A program made the position numbers and the translations under genes. Under the pieces are notes generated by a model. It saw only the letters and a list, made by a program, of their open reading frames with translations. It did not search any database and was not told where the DNA came from. A stretch of 64,000 nucleotides of DNA from JBOFSQ01 sp051651625 (lineage in GTDB: Bacteria; Planctomycetota; Planctomycetia; Pirellulales; Thermoguttaceae), in the NCBI GenBank assembly GCA_051651625.1, contig JBOFSQ010000033.1, forward strand, positions 1-64,000, read 5' to 3'. Positions 34,809 to 44,300 of this stretch are shown in pieces (the stretch's first letter is position 1; each line of letters opens with the position of its first letter).

Positions 34809-36374
34809 ATGAAGCCAAAACTTCTCCCCATCGGGCGGCAAGACTTTAAGACGCTCATCGAAGACGATTGTATTTACGTTGATAAAACCGAGCACGTTTA
34901 CAACTTGATCACGAGCGACAAGTATTATTTCCTCTCGCGTCCGCGACGTTTTGGGAAGTCGCTGCTCGTGACGACGATGCGGTATCTCTTCCTCGGCGAA
35001 AAGGAGTTGTTCAAGAATCTGTTCATCTACAACACCGATTGGAATTTCGACAAGTACCCGGTACTCGACTTCAGCTTCAACAACATGCCGTATGGCGAAA
35101 TCGGACTGCGAAGAGTTATCAACGAACGTTTGCAAAGGATCGCGAAAAACTACGATGTCGATGTTTATCACGAAGAGAACGGTTGCTTTTTTGAGTTGCT
35201 CATCAATGCGTTATACGAAAAGTACAACCGCAAAGTCGTGATCTTGATCGACGAGTACGACAAACCAATTCTCGAAAATCTCGAAAACAATAAGTTGCCA
35301 ATCGCCTACGAAAACCGCGATATTTTGCGAGGCTTCTACGGTGCGATCAAGTCGAACGACCACGCGATACAGTTTTTTTTCATGACCGGAGTTAGCAAGT
35401 TTTCGCAGCTTTCGATCTTTTCGCAACTCAATAACTTGACCGACTTGACGCTTGATAGCGACTACGCCACCATTTGCGGTTTCACCGAAGCCGAACTCAA
35501 AACCGACTTCGGCTACTACGTTGACCGTGCGCAAGAGACGTTCAACGGTACGCTGTGGGAGACGTTGCGTAACAAGTACAACGGTTTTTCGTGGAACGGA
35601 AAGGACTCGGTTTACAATCCGTTTTCGTACTTGCAGTTTTTGCGTAGCCGGAGCTTGGACAACTATTGGATCGAATCGGGCAGTTCAAAGTTTTTGACCG
35701 ACATACTGCGCGACCGCAATTACGACCTGACGAAAATCCGCAGACAAGAAGCGACGCAAGCCGACTTGCTGTCGTTTGACTTTGAGAAGCTGTCTATTGT
35801 CAGCTTGATGTTTCAAACTGGTTATTTGACGATCAAAGAAAAAATCAGCGGTTCCAAGATAACCAAATACTTGCTTGATTTTCCGAACAACGAAGTCAAC
35901 GAATGTTTTACGAAAGTTTTGCTGGCGACGTACACCGACTCGGATCGCTCGATGACAACTTCGGTATTGTCGGAAATGCGTGAAGCGTTACGCAGCAACG
36001 ATTTCGACGAGTTCATTTGCAGCATCAAGTCGTTGTTTGCGTCGATTCCGCATCAAATCATTGTGAACTTCGAGGCGTACTTCCACTCGATATTTTTCGC
36101 CATCTGTCACTTGCTCGGATTTGAGATCGATTGCGAAGTCTCGGTTGCGGGTGGTCGCGTTGATGCGATTATCCAAACCGAAAAGTACGTTCACGTCATT
36201 GAGTTCAAGATCAACGCAACTCCCAAAACGGCGATAGCGCAAATCGTCAAGAACCAGTACGTCGAGAAGTTCGTCGGCGACAAACGCGAAGTAATTTTGG
36301 CGGGCGTCTGTTTTAATACAAAGAAGAAAGTTTTTTCGCACCAGTGCGTTTCGCAGAACGAAACTCGCCACTAA
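34809..36374 (+). CDS. AAA-ATPase-like / PD-(D/E)XK nuclease-domain protein
   Basis: A 521-residue protein of the DUF1703-type family. The N-terminal AAA-ATPase-like domain opens MKPKLLPIGRQDFKTLIEDDCIYVDKT, with a P-loop FLSRPRRFGKSLL (Lys50) and an acidic Walker B VVILIDEYDKP (148-151). The C-terminal PD-(D/E)XK nuclease-like domain has the expected D and E-x-K in GGRVDAIIQ...VHVIEFKIN at about 454-469. Such genes occur in many copies in Bacteroidota and some planctomycetes and are often thought to be mobile or defence-linked, without a proven role. There is no partner gene. ATG 34,809 was chosen over a TTG at 34,773. Confidence 0.85.
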   Translation: MKPKLLPIGRQDFKTLIEDDCIYVDKTEHVYNLITSDKYYFLSRPRRFGKSLLVTTMRYLFLGEKELFKNLFIYNTDWNFDKYPVLDFSFNNMPYGEIGLRRVINERLQRIAKNYDVDVYHEENGCFFELLINALYEKYNRKVVILIDEYDKPILENLENNKLPIAYENRDILRGFYGAIKSNDHAIQFFFMTGVSKFSQLSIFSQLNNLTDLTLDSDYATICGFTEAELKTDFGYYVDRAQETFNGTLWETLRNKYNGFSWNGKDSVYNPFSYLQFLRSRSLDNYWIESGSSKFLTDILRDRNYDLTKIRRQEATQADLLSFDFEKLSIVSLMFQTGYLTIKEKISGSKITKYLLDFPNNEVNECFTKVLLATYTDSDRSMTTSVLSEMREALRSNDFDEFICSIKSLFASIPHQIIVNFEAYFHSIFFAICHLLGFEIDCEVSVAGGRVDAIIQTEKYVHVIEFKINATPKTAIAQIVKNQYVEKFVGDKREVILAGVCFNTKKKVFSHQCVSQNETRH

Positions 36375-36395
36375 CAACTAGACCACTCACTACCA

Positions 36396-37670
36396 ATGCC
36401 AAAACACAAACAGCAAGACGACGGGGGCACGGACTCCCCCGAACCTCCCGGTGCTACTGTCCCGTCAACCGACGACGACACTTGGTGGCGACGCGCCGAT
36501 CTCGATTACCACGACGGGATGCTCCGGTTCGACGCGACCGATCTGGCGACGCTCGTTGCTGGTACTGTCGCGGGTACTGATGAGACGCCGTGTTATGTCT
36601 ACCGACCGGCGCGCGCCATCGAAAAAGCGGCGATGCTCCGCGTTGCACTCCCCAATGTGCGAATTCTCTACGCGGTGAAGGCAAATCGCCATCCAGAAAT
36701 TCTCCGTGCCGCGCGAGAATCTGTTGACGGGATCGATGTGTGTTCACCGAACGAAGCACGACTCGCACTCTCGCACGGTTTTCGCCAAGAACAAATCAGT
36801 TACACCGGAACGTCACTCTCTGAAAGCGACGTTGCGTTTCTTGTCGAACATTCTGCGATTCACGTCAACGTCGATTCGTTCTCGTCGTTGCGGCGTTTGG
36901 CGGCGCGTTCGCCGCAGCGTGCGATTGGTTTCCGCATCAATCCCGAACTCGGAATTGGTTATCGCAACGAGTCGCGTCTTGTTTACGCCTCGCCGGTTCG
37001 ACCGAGCAAGTTCGGATTTCTCGCCGAACAAATTCCCGAAGCGTTAGCGATGGCGACATCGTTCGGGTGTCGCGTTACGACCGTTCACTGGCACGTCGGT
37101 TGCGGTTGGCTTGCGAACGAACTCGGTTCGCTCCGAACGATTCTTCAGCGCGCGACCGCTATCGCGGCGACGATTCCAACAGTCACAACGGTCAATCTCG
37201 GCGGCGGATTTGGCGTACCGTTCCAACACGACGACGGCGTTTTGCCGCTCGACCGCTGGAGCGAAATCGTCCGCGAAACGCTCGGCGAACGCTGGGCGAT
37301 CACGATTGAACCGGGGGCGTTTCTCGTTCAAGATGCTGGCGTTCTTCTCGCGCGCGTTAACACGGTTGAACGTAAACGCGACACGATCATTGTCGGCGTG
37401 AACGCTGGGTTTAATTTGGCAATGGAGCCGGTTTTTTACGGTATGCCGCTCTTGCCGCTGCATGTTGTTTCACCTCCCGCATCGCGTCCGCGCGAGGTGG
37501 TGACGATTGCTGGGAACATCAACGAGGCACACGATTTGTTGGCCCGCGACGTTTTGTTTCCCGTCCCCGAAGAGGGCGAGTGGCTCGCCTTCCTCAACGC
37601 CGGTGCGTATGCAGCGGCGATGTCGTCGCAACACTGCCTTCGCGGAGAGTACCGCGAAGTGGTGGTTTGA
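36396..37670 (+). CDS. Fold-type III PLP-dependent decarboxylase (LysA/diaminopimelate decarboxylase-like)
   Basis: A 424-residue alanine-racemase-fold enzyme. The PLP lysine is K95 in LYAVKANRHP. VHWHVGCGW stands for the HxHxGS motif, NLGGGFGVPF binds phosphate, and IEPGAF and NAGAYAAAMSSQH follow. In classical diaminopimelate and ornithine decarboxylases a Cys sits in a GxxC(E/T)xxD motif; here the matching segment is AGNINEAHDLLARD with Asn. It may be a distinct amino-acid decarboxylase or carboxy-modifying subgroup, so lysA was not assigned. It is the first gene of a likely operon with the methyltransferase and rdgB. Confidence 0.75.
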   Translation: MPKHKQQDDGGTDSPEPPGATVPSTDDDTWWRRADLDYHDGMLRFDATDLATLVAGTVAGTDETPCYVYRPARAIEKAAMLRVALPNVRILYAVKANRHPEILRAARESVDGIDVCSPNEARLALSHGFRQEQISYTGTSLSESDVAFLVEHSAIHVNVDSFSSLRRLAARSPQRAIGFRINPELGIGYRNESRLVYASPVRPSKFGFLAEQIPEALAMATSFGCRVTTVHWHVGCGWLANELGSLRTILQRATAIAATIPTVTTVNLGGGFGVPFQHDDGVLPLDRWSEIVRETLGERWAITIEPGAFLVQDAGVLLARVNTVERKRDTIIVGVNAGFNLAMEPVFYGMPLLPLHVVSPPASRPREVVTIAGNINEAHDLLARDVLFPVPEEGEWLAFLNAGAYAAAMSSQHCLRGEYREVVV

Positions 37671-37751
37671 ATGTTTGCAGTTCACGTCCTGCTGCGTTTC
37701 ACAAAGGACGAAATGTTTCCACCCTCTTTTCCAACGAAGGAACTTTTGGAA

Positions 37752-38501
37752 ATGAAGTTGAACACGATGAACACGCTTGAGAGTCGTTCTGTATCTGGGG
37801 CGACGTATTCGGATTCTGCGCTTGCCGAGGAGAATAAGGTTGCGTGGGACAGGCTTTACGCCTCGACCGACGACCTCGTTTGGGGCGACCGCGATTTGCC
37901 GTTTGTGACCAGCGCACTTGAGCGGCTTCGCCGCGAAGGCGTTGTGACGGATGGTGCGTATCTTCTCGACGCCGCAACGGGCGAGGGACGTAACGTTCCC
38001 GCACTTCTGCGGAGTGGCGGGAACGTTACCGCGTGCGACGCCTCGCCCGCAGCACTCGCAAAACTTGCGGGACGATTCGGCGAGTGCGTTACAACGGTGG
38101 AGTGCGATCTCGCGCTGATGCCGTTTGAAAGTTTCAAGTTCGACGTCGTACTTGCGTGCGACATCATCGAAACGCTTCCGAATCTCGAAGAAGTTCTCAC
38201 CGAGATTGGTCGCGTTCTCCGCGTTGGCGGTGTCTTGATTGCAAACGTCCCCGACTTCGACGACGGAATTTCGAGCGAAGCGATGTTGCCGATAGAGTCG
38301 GGGAACTTCATGTACCAAGGGAGCTACTTCTTCCGGTTCCAAAGCGAGAGCGACTTTGTTGCGGCGATGCGACGTTGTGGTCTCGAACTTTGGTCGAGTC
38401 ACGTCGAGACGTGGTGGGAAGACCCGCACCCCGGCTACCGCGACGGCGTTCACAGCCACACCAGCCGCATCATCATCGCAACACGACAACTCGACTCGTG
38501 A
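37752..38501 (+). CDS. Class I SAM-dependent methyltransferase
   Basis: A 249-residue methyltransferase of unknown substrate. Motif I is YLLDAATGEGRNVPALL, where AATGEG replaces the common DxGxGxG. CDASPAALAKL holds the acidic SAM-ribose contact and FDVVLACDIIETLPN is motif IV. The start is uncertain: ATG 37,671 overlaps the preceding stop codon (TGAATG), but AAGGAAC precedes ATG 37,752, which was chosen and gives a normal length. Its stop codon overlaps the GTG start of rdgB, pointing to translational coupling. Confidence 0.78.
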   Translation: MKLNTMNTLESRSVSGATYSDSALAEENKVAWDRLYASTDDLVWGDRDLPFVTSALERLRREGVVTDGAYLLDAATGEGRNVPALLRSGGNVTACDASPAALAKLAGRFGECVTTVECDLALMPFESFKFDVVLACDIIETLPNLEEVLTEIGRVLRVGGVLIANVPDFDDGISSEAMLPIESGNFMYQGSYFFRFQSESDFVAAMRRCGLELWSSHVETWWEDPHPGYRDGVHSHTSRIIIATRQLDS

Positions 38502-39112
38502 AACATCCACCACTTCTCGTCCTCGGCACATCGAACGTGAAGAAGCGTTTGGAGCTTGAACGTCTCCTTGCGCCAAGCGGTTTCGTGCTCAAGACACTCG
38601 CCGACTTTCCGCAGCACCGCGACGTTGTCGAAGACGGACTGACGTTCTTCGACAACGCCCGCAAGAAGGCGGTCGAGCAGGCGACGTTTTTGAACGAGTG
38701 GGTGTTTGCAGAAGACAGCGGACTTTCGGTGCCGGTACTCGATGGTCGTCCGGGCGTTTATTCAGCACGGTATGCTGGCGAACCGTGCAACGACGAGGCG
38801 AACAACGACCGTTTGCTTTCAGAACTCGATGGCAAAATTGAGCGTGCGGCGTACTACAGTTGTTGTGTTGTTGTCGCCGACCCGTCGGGTGCAGTTCGCG
38901 CGACGAGTGAAGCTACTTGCTGGGGACGGATCACGCACGAACGTCGCGGGAGCGGCGGATTTGGTTACGATCCGTTATTTGAGATTGTTGAGTATCGCCA
39001 CACGTTTGGCGAACTCGCACCTGCGTTCAAACAGTGCATCAGCCACCGCGCCCGCGCACTACGCCAAATCGTCCACGCTTTGGAACGCCTCGCTGGCGAG
39101 CGGCGGGTGTAA
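38498..39112 (+). CDS. rdgB: XTP/dITP diphosphatase (HAM1/RdgB)
   Basis: A 204-residue house-cleaning pyrophosphatase that hydrolyses ITP, dITP and XTP. It opens VLGTSNVKKRLELERLL (family pattern T/S-x-N-x-x-K), carries AEDSGLSVPVLDGRPGVYSARYAG with the catalytic Asp, and GSGGFGYDPLFEI near the C-terminus. The start is a GTG at 38,498 that overlaps the methyltransferase stop codon (GTGA). It is the last gene of the set with the PLP enzyme and the methyltransferase. Confidence 0.92.
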   Translation: MKHPPLLVLGTSNVKKRLELERLLAPSGFVLKTLADFPQHRDVVEDGLTFFDNARKKAVEQATFLNEWVFAEDSGLSVPVLDGRPGVYSARYAGEPCNDEANNDRLLSELDGKIERAAYYSCCVVVADPSGAVRATSEATCWGRITHERRGSGGFGYDPLFEIVEYRHTFGELAPAFKQCISHRARALRQIVHALERLAGERRV

Positions 39113-39191
39113 ACCCGCCGATTGAAGTACCGGTTGACACGAAAAGCATCGTTCACCAAACACGCCAAATCAAAGTTTCAGAACCGGTCTC

Positions 39192-40253
39192 GTGAACAAC
39201 TACACCACCGTCATCGCATCGTTCGTACTGGTCGCGCTTGGCGTGATTCCGTTTGCGTCTGCGCAAGATGTGTCGTGGGCCGACAAGATGTTTGAGGTGC
39301 GGTCACACGACTTCGGCGTCGTCGCCAAAGGGACGAAGGCGGAGTTTCGGTTTGTCTTTACCAATCCGTATGTGGAGTCGGTTCACATCTCGTCGGCGAC
39401 TTCGAGTTGTACTTGTACGAGCGTCTTTGTTGAGAACAGCACGGTGCCGACTTACGCGACCAGTGCGATAGTTGCGCGGTTTGACACGGTTGGCAAGTCG
39501 GGGCCGAACGCGGCGACGATTACCGTCAGCATAGACAAACCGTATCGTCGTGATGTCTTGCTCAACGTTCGCGGATTTATTCGCAGCGACGTAACGTTGA
39601 CGCCGAAGAGCGTTTATTTCGGGATCGTCCCTGAAGGGCAGGGCGGGACGCGAACTGTTGACGTTGTTTATTCGGGAAACTCGTCGGCGTGGAACATAGT
39701 TGGGATTGAAAGTTCGCGGGGCGACATTTCGGCGCGTGTTGTCGAAGTAACACCGATGCCAGCGTCGCGGCAGGTGCGTCTCAAGCTCGCGGTCGCGCTT
39801 GCTCCCAACGCACCGATGGGGACGTTTTCTGAACGCCTTACGATTCGCACCAACGAACCAGCTTCAATGCAGTCGCAGTTTACGATTGTCGTTGAGGGAG
39901 CAGTTCACGGGAGTGTGAGTGTATCGCCGCCGGTGCTATTTTTGGGGAGTATTCGTCCGGGGGAGCGGGTGACGAAGAGTATTGTCTTGAGTGGCATAAC
40001 GCCGTTTGCGGTGGAGTCGCTGGTCTCGACGAGCGATGGCGTGTCGTTCGACATTCCAGCGTTATCGCCGCGTGAGGCACGGAGCGTGTGGATTGTGGCG
40101 GTGCACTGCGACATGCCGCCTAACGCAGCGGTCGGTTCGCACCGCAGCACGGTGACAGTCAAGACGAGCGACACAAAAACGTCACCGACTTTTGAAACTC
40201 TCGCCATAGTTTTACCGCCACCGATGAACGTGCCACGCGAAAACACAGAATAA
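39192..40253 (+). CDS. Secreted DUF1573 (Ig-like) protein
   Basis: A 353-residue exported protein; signal peptide VIASFVLVALGVIPFASAQ. The first domain is DUF1573, with FEVRSHDFGVVAKGTKAEFRFVFTN and SSCTCTSVFVEN. Further Ig-like repeats follow, each with a phrase such as SVYFGIVPEGQGGTRTVDV or VLFLGSIRPGERVTKSIVL. It starts at GTG 39,192, the only candidate that keeps the signal peptide. The final residues ENTE and the TAA stop codon lie in an ACACGGAC repeat, so the original C-terminus may have been replaced. Compared with the DUF1573 protein at 16.3 kb it has no membrane anchor. Confidence 0.8.
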   Translation: MNNYTTVIASFVLVALGVIPFASAQDVSWADKMFEVRSHDFGVVAKGTKAEFRFVFTNPYVESVHISSATSSCTCTSVFVENSTVPTYATSAIVARFDTVGKSGPNAATITVSIDKPYRRDVLLNVRGFIRSDVTLTPKSVYFGIVPEGQGGTRTVDVVYSGNSSAWNIVGIESSRGDISARVVEVTPMPASRQVRLKLAVALAPNAPMGTFSERLTIRTNEPASMQSQFTIVVEGAVHGSVSVSPPVLFLGSIRPGERVTKSIVLSGITPFAVESLVSTSDGVSFDIPALSPREARSVWIVAVHCDMPPNAAVGSHRSTVTVKTSDTKTSPTFETLAIVLPPPMNVPRENTE

Positions 40254-40348
40254 CACGGACTAACACAGACCTACACGGACAATCACGGACATTCCTTGTC
40301 CGTGTCAGTCCGTGATCGTCCGTGTTAGTCCGTGTGTCCGTGTTTTTC
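40243..40348. repeat. R6 ACACGGAC hairpin, copy 1
   Basis: Repeats of ACACGGAC and AATCACGGAC run into their complement GTCCGTG around the centre CATTCCTTGTCCG, giving a long self-complementary hairpin. It overlaps both the end of the plus-strand DUF1573 gene and the end of the minus-strand four-helix gene. It could act as a bidirectional terminator. Confidence 0.8.
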
Positions 40349-40954
40349 TGATAGTCGTTTGGCTTGGCGGATTTTGTAGAGGCGTTCGGTGAATCCGCCT
40401 TCGTCTTCAAACTTTTGCGCAAGGTGTGCGACTTGCCGGTCGAGGAGATAGCAAGCTACGTTGAGTAGAGAGAGTGCGCCGTTTGCGGCCAAGCAGGAAG
40501 AACTCAAAACTTCGCCATCGGCGTTTGGCAATGTTCTTTCGGTGTTAACCCACGCTGCAAACTCTTCTACGGTTTGTGGTTTTTGCTGCTTGAAACGCAT
40601 TAGCGCGGGGTGGTTTGGTTTCAGTTTTGGCAACCCACGGTGTCGCAAGAAATCTTCGTAGTCGAGTTTCAATTCTTCGAGACTCGCGCGGGCGACTTTC
40701 GTTAGTTTGAGTTCAAACTTCTTCGATGTCGCGCTGGCGACGCTTCCTTCGCCGATGTTTTGCACGCCGCTTCGTGCCGCCTGTACCATCTGGTCGTGGG
40801 TACGGCTTCGCCGGTCAATGTAATTGTCGCAAAAGCGAACCGTCACATCGTAGGCTAACTGCGCCAAACAAAAACTCTTCAGATGACGAAAACCGCCATG
40901 CGGCTGAATGAGATCACCGCCACCAGCTTCGCTAGATTGATACGATTTGCTCAT
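40325..40954 (-). CDS. Four-helix-bundle protein with suffix domain (S23-like)
   Basis: A 209-residue helical protein. The core (HLKSFCLAQLAYDVTVRFCDNYI, then RTHDQMVQAARSGVQNIGEGSVASATSKKFE) belongs to the four-helix-bundle family first met as an ORF in intervening sequences of 23S rRNA genes and related to Avd of diversity-generating retroelements. The C-terminal part (NGALSLLNVACYLLDRQVAHLAQKFEDEGGFTERL) is the suffix domain. ATG 40,954 (MSKSYQSSEAGGG) was chosen. The tail SEKHGHTD and the stop codon are encoded by the R6 hairpin. The role of stand-alone members is unknown. No reverse transcriptase is nearby. Confidence 0.8.
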   Translation of the reverse strand: MSKSYQSSEAGGGDLIQPHGGFRHLKSFCLAQLAYDVTVRFCDNYIDRRSRTHDQMVQAARSGVQNIGEGSVASATSKKFELKLTKVARASLEELKLDYEDFLRHRGLPKLKPNHPALMRFKQQKPQTVEEFAAWVNTERTLPNADGEVLSSSCLAANGALSLLNVACYLLDRQVAHLAQKFEDEGGFTERLYKIRQAKRLSEKHGHTD

Positions 40955-41024
40955 AGGGAAAAATTCTAGCCAAAAAACAAATAGGGCGAAGGAGACCCCG
41001 CAAAAAAATCTCGGCCCCAGAAAA

Positions 41025-41133
41025 CACGGACACACGGACACACGGACTAACACGGACCTACACGGACGATCACGGACATTCTTTGTCCGTGCCAGTCCGT
41101 GTTAGTCTGTGATCGTCCGTGTTAGTCCGTGTC
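41025..41133. repeat. R6 ACACGGAC hairpin, copy 2
   Basis: Same family as at 40.3 kb: tandem CACGGACACACGGAC, then CATTCTTTGTCCG at the centre and complementary GTCCGTG words. With copy 1 it brackets the four-helix gene. The 170 bases from here to the giant autotransporter contain a GGTTTCCCC/GGGGAAACT hairpin near 41,200 and nothing else recognised. Confidence 0.8.
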
Positions 41134-41311
41134 CAGCGTGGCCTCGCCTCATTTCCCCTCACGTTTTCTCCGCGCGATTGCCGATAGCGGGGGATAGCGG
41201 TTTCCCCTTGGCGGGGAAACTGTAAACCAACGTAAGATGCGGGGACTACGCGGTAGGCACGGTTTGCCTTCCAGCGTAGCTCTTGGGTGACTGAGAAGGA
41301 ACGGAACTGCT

Positions 41312-44300
41312 ATGAGCCAGAAAAGCGCACGGAACTGTGGCGATTCTCTCAACTCTAACGACTCGCAAAATGGCGATTATGGACGACGCTCGTCCACTCT
41401 ATCGCTAAACTGCGCACGCGCAGCAGTTTGCGCATTTTCTCTCTGGCTAGTCTTGTCGCCTTGCGTTGTGATGGCAGATATTACTTGGGCTCCGGGCATG
41501 CCAACAAACCCGCAACCGTGGCCTGATTGGTTGGGTATCAACAACGGCATTAACAGCATTAACATCGTTGATCGACGCGGACAGACCGCTAACCCCGGTG
41601 CCAATAACAACAACGGGCTTCTCATTGCAGGTGTAGGTGGTTGGGGAATTGGAGCGCCTCCCGCTGGAACCGATCCTTCGCGTTCTTTTCAATGGGGTGG
41701 TTCCCCAGGGCGTACGCTCAACGTCAATGGTGACACGAACGGGCGACTCTGGATAGGCGACGCCTTCACTCTGGGAAATGGTGGCACGATCAATGTCGGT
41801 GGTAACGCGGGTTTTACGGTGTCGCGCCAGGGTGCGAATGTCAGCACCAACGCCTCGCTGTTCCAGCTCAATGCCTCGACATTCAACAACAATGGACTGT
41901 TCAGTCTTGTCTTGAATAATGCTGCTAATAACCGCGCTAATTGGTGGCAACGAAATGTCTTTGCGCTAACGTACAGCAATGGCGCGTCTATCTTTAACAA
42001 CGCTGGTGATTCCAGCGTGACGAACGCTGATGCGTGGTATCTACAGGGTGGGCCCGCCCCTTCGCAACTTAACAATAGAGGCTACATTTCAGGTGCGACT
42101 AACTGGGTGGCGGCTGCGTCGATCATCTCGAACTTCGGTTCGGGGGTTGGCGGTTCGATTACAGCCGCTCCAACTCCGCCCGCAGCAAATCTTCCAGCAG
42201 GAGTGGCGGGAGGATGGACGTGGTACATGCTCGGTTCTACGCTAAACAATACCTTTGCTGGTGATGACGCGACGATTAGTTTGGGCGCGGGTGGTCAGAT
42301 GTTCATTATCGGCAGTACGCTCAACGCAACCGGAGGGGCAACGAATTTTTCGGGTGGCCCTCGAGGCGGTCAAAGTGGCAATTCAGACTATTCATCAATC
42401 AATGGCCGCGAAGTCATCTTGAGCGGTACAGGGCCAACATCAAACTACGGTGGCGATGCTATACCAGTTGAGATCACTAGCCCTTTTATAAACATGTTTC
42501 AGGTCTTGCCTCTTGCTAGTCCGGCTAGTGGTGAGCATATCGGTTATTACAATCAAGCCACCGGATTTCGTTGGTTCAACGTTGCGGGTGAGACTGACGG
42601 CTCGGCTGATCTACGCTTTGCAACCGTCAACACAGAGATTTATTATGATCTAACAGGGCTGTTAAATGTAAACATTAACTCTACTATCTATCTTGATCGG
42701 TGGCGCGACAACAAAACGGTAATTCGTGTTGCTGATACCACTGCACGCATATACAATCCACGAATGTTCCTCGATGGAACATTTGGACGAACAGCGTACC
42801 GCCTCCAGCTTGACAGCATAACCCCGAACCAAAATCAGTACAACTCGACGCAGCTTCCAAATACAAACCTCCTCTACAACATAATCCGTACCCAAGGTGG
42901 CGACTCTCATCTTGGTGTCACGAGTGACATACACATTGCACGAATCGCGCCAGAGTGGACACCGCTTGCGCTTGCCTCGCCAACAGCCCCGCCACTACCA
43001 CCGCAGTTGTTGCAGGTTTTGGCGGAAAATGGCCTCAACATTAATAATGCCAATGTCAATGCGAACCCTGTGGTTTACAACACCTACGACTTTGCCTATC
43101 TCTACCACAATCCGAATAGTCCGTTTTATGTTGGAAAACCGACAGTGGTCCAAACTCAAGTCCCGCTGATTTTTGATGGTGGTTCATATCTACACGACGC
43201 CTTTGACAATGCTCTTGGCTTGGCGAACCCGTGGTATAACACCAACGAATACAACGCTGCGTGGGATCCAACGAATAATCCGAATAGTGTGTCGTACAAA
43301 GTCACTGGCGGCATCTACAACGAATTTTACGATCCATCGGCAGCAGTACACAATGCTGGTAATCCGACGGCTCCTAGTTACAATCCACAGTTTGACCGCA
43401 GTTCACCAAACTACAATACGGCTTCGTGGTATGGGATGGCAGCACCGCCAGTTGGGAAATCGGTTCTACCGCACATCGCTTACAACCCGTATGTTGATGC
43501 CAATGGATATAGCGGTGGTTTGACGAAGGTTGATACAGGGCTTCTGTGGTTGCAAGCCAGTGAGTTCAGGTTTTTGAACGTACTTGATGCTGCAGGTGTT
43601 GCAACGGTATTCAATCGTACCGGTGCGCAGATGAATCGCGACATCAACTCGCTTATTGACGTACAAGGTGGGATACTTCGTTTCAACCGCCAAGAAGACT
43701 TAAGACCGGTTTGGCGGGCTGCGGCAGAAAATGTTGTATTCAACAATAATACCGGTTTGTATGTCGATGACAATCCTATCACCAATCAATACGCACCTGC
43801 ACAGCGTTACAACATTAACCCAAATGGTTACGTCAACACTGCAGCGGGGGAGGTTGCGCCGGATCGGTCTAACTACTACACGATTCAGCTAAATACGCTG
43901 ACGAACCCAAACGACGCTGCTGCGCGTAATGCCACCACCTTAAGTACGAGCGGCGGTCACCACTATCGGACCGCTACGGTCTCTGATCCGCTCCGAGACC
44001 GTGCCGCAAACGACAACCGTCTCATTGTGAACAACCGCATCATTCTACACGGCGGCGGTACATTTGAGGTAGGATACGATTCTGGCGCAAATGGTTATTG
44101 GTTCACAACCGTCAACGGTGAGTACGTTGAGGATGACAGTCTCTATCGCACCTACACGGTAAAGTCGCCAGAATACGATAATCCGAACAACATTCAGGGC
44201 GGCGGCGTTGGTAACGACTGGGGTTATCTGTGGCTCAACAATGCTACGCTTGTTGGTCAGCGTCCGACAGAGGGTATCACGCCATTTCTCAACAAGACTG

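Noticed and set aside
30806..36374. A phage defence island
   Set aside because: Only one gene (AAA/PD-(D/E)XK) has even a possible defence role; its neighbours are a chemoreceptor, a dehydrogenase and metabolic genes.
37470..38576. A 368-codon minus-strand ORF
   Set aside because: Antisense to the PLP enzyme and methyltransferase genes, both of which have clear motifs.
40325..40954. Diversity-generating retroelement accessory gene (Avd)
   Set aside because: The four-helix fold is related, but no reverse transcriptase, template repeat or variable repeat was found nearby.
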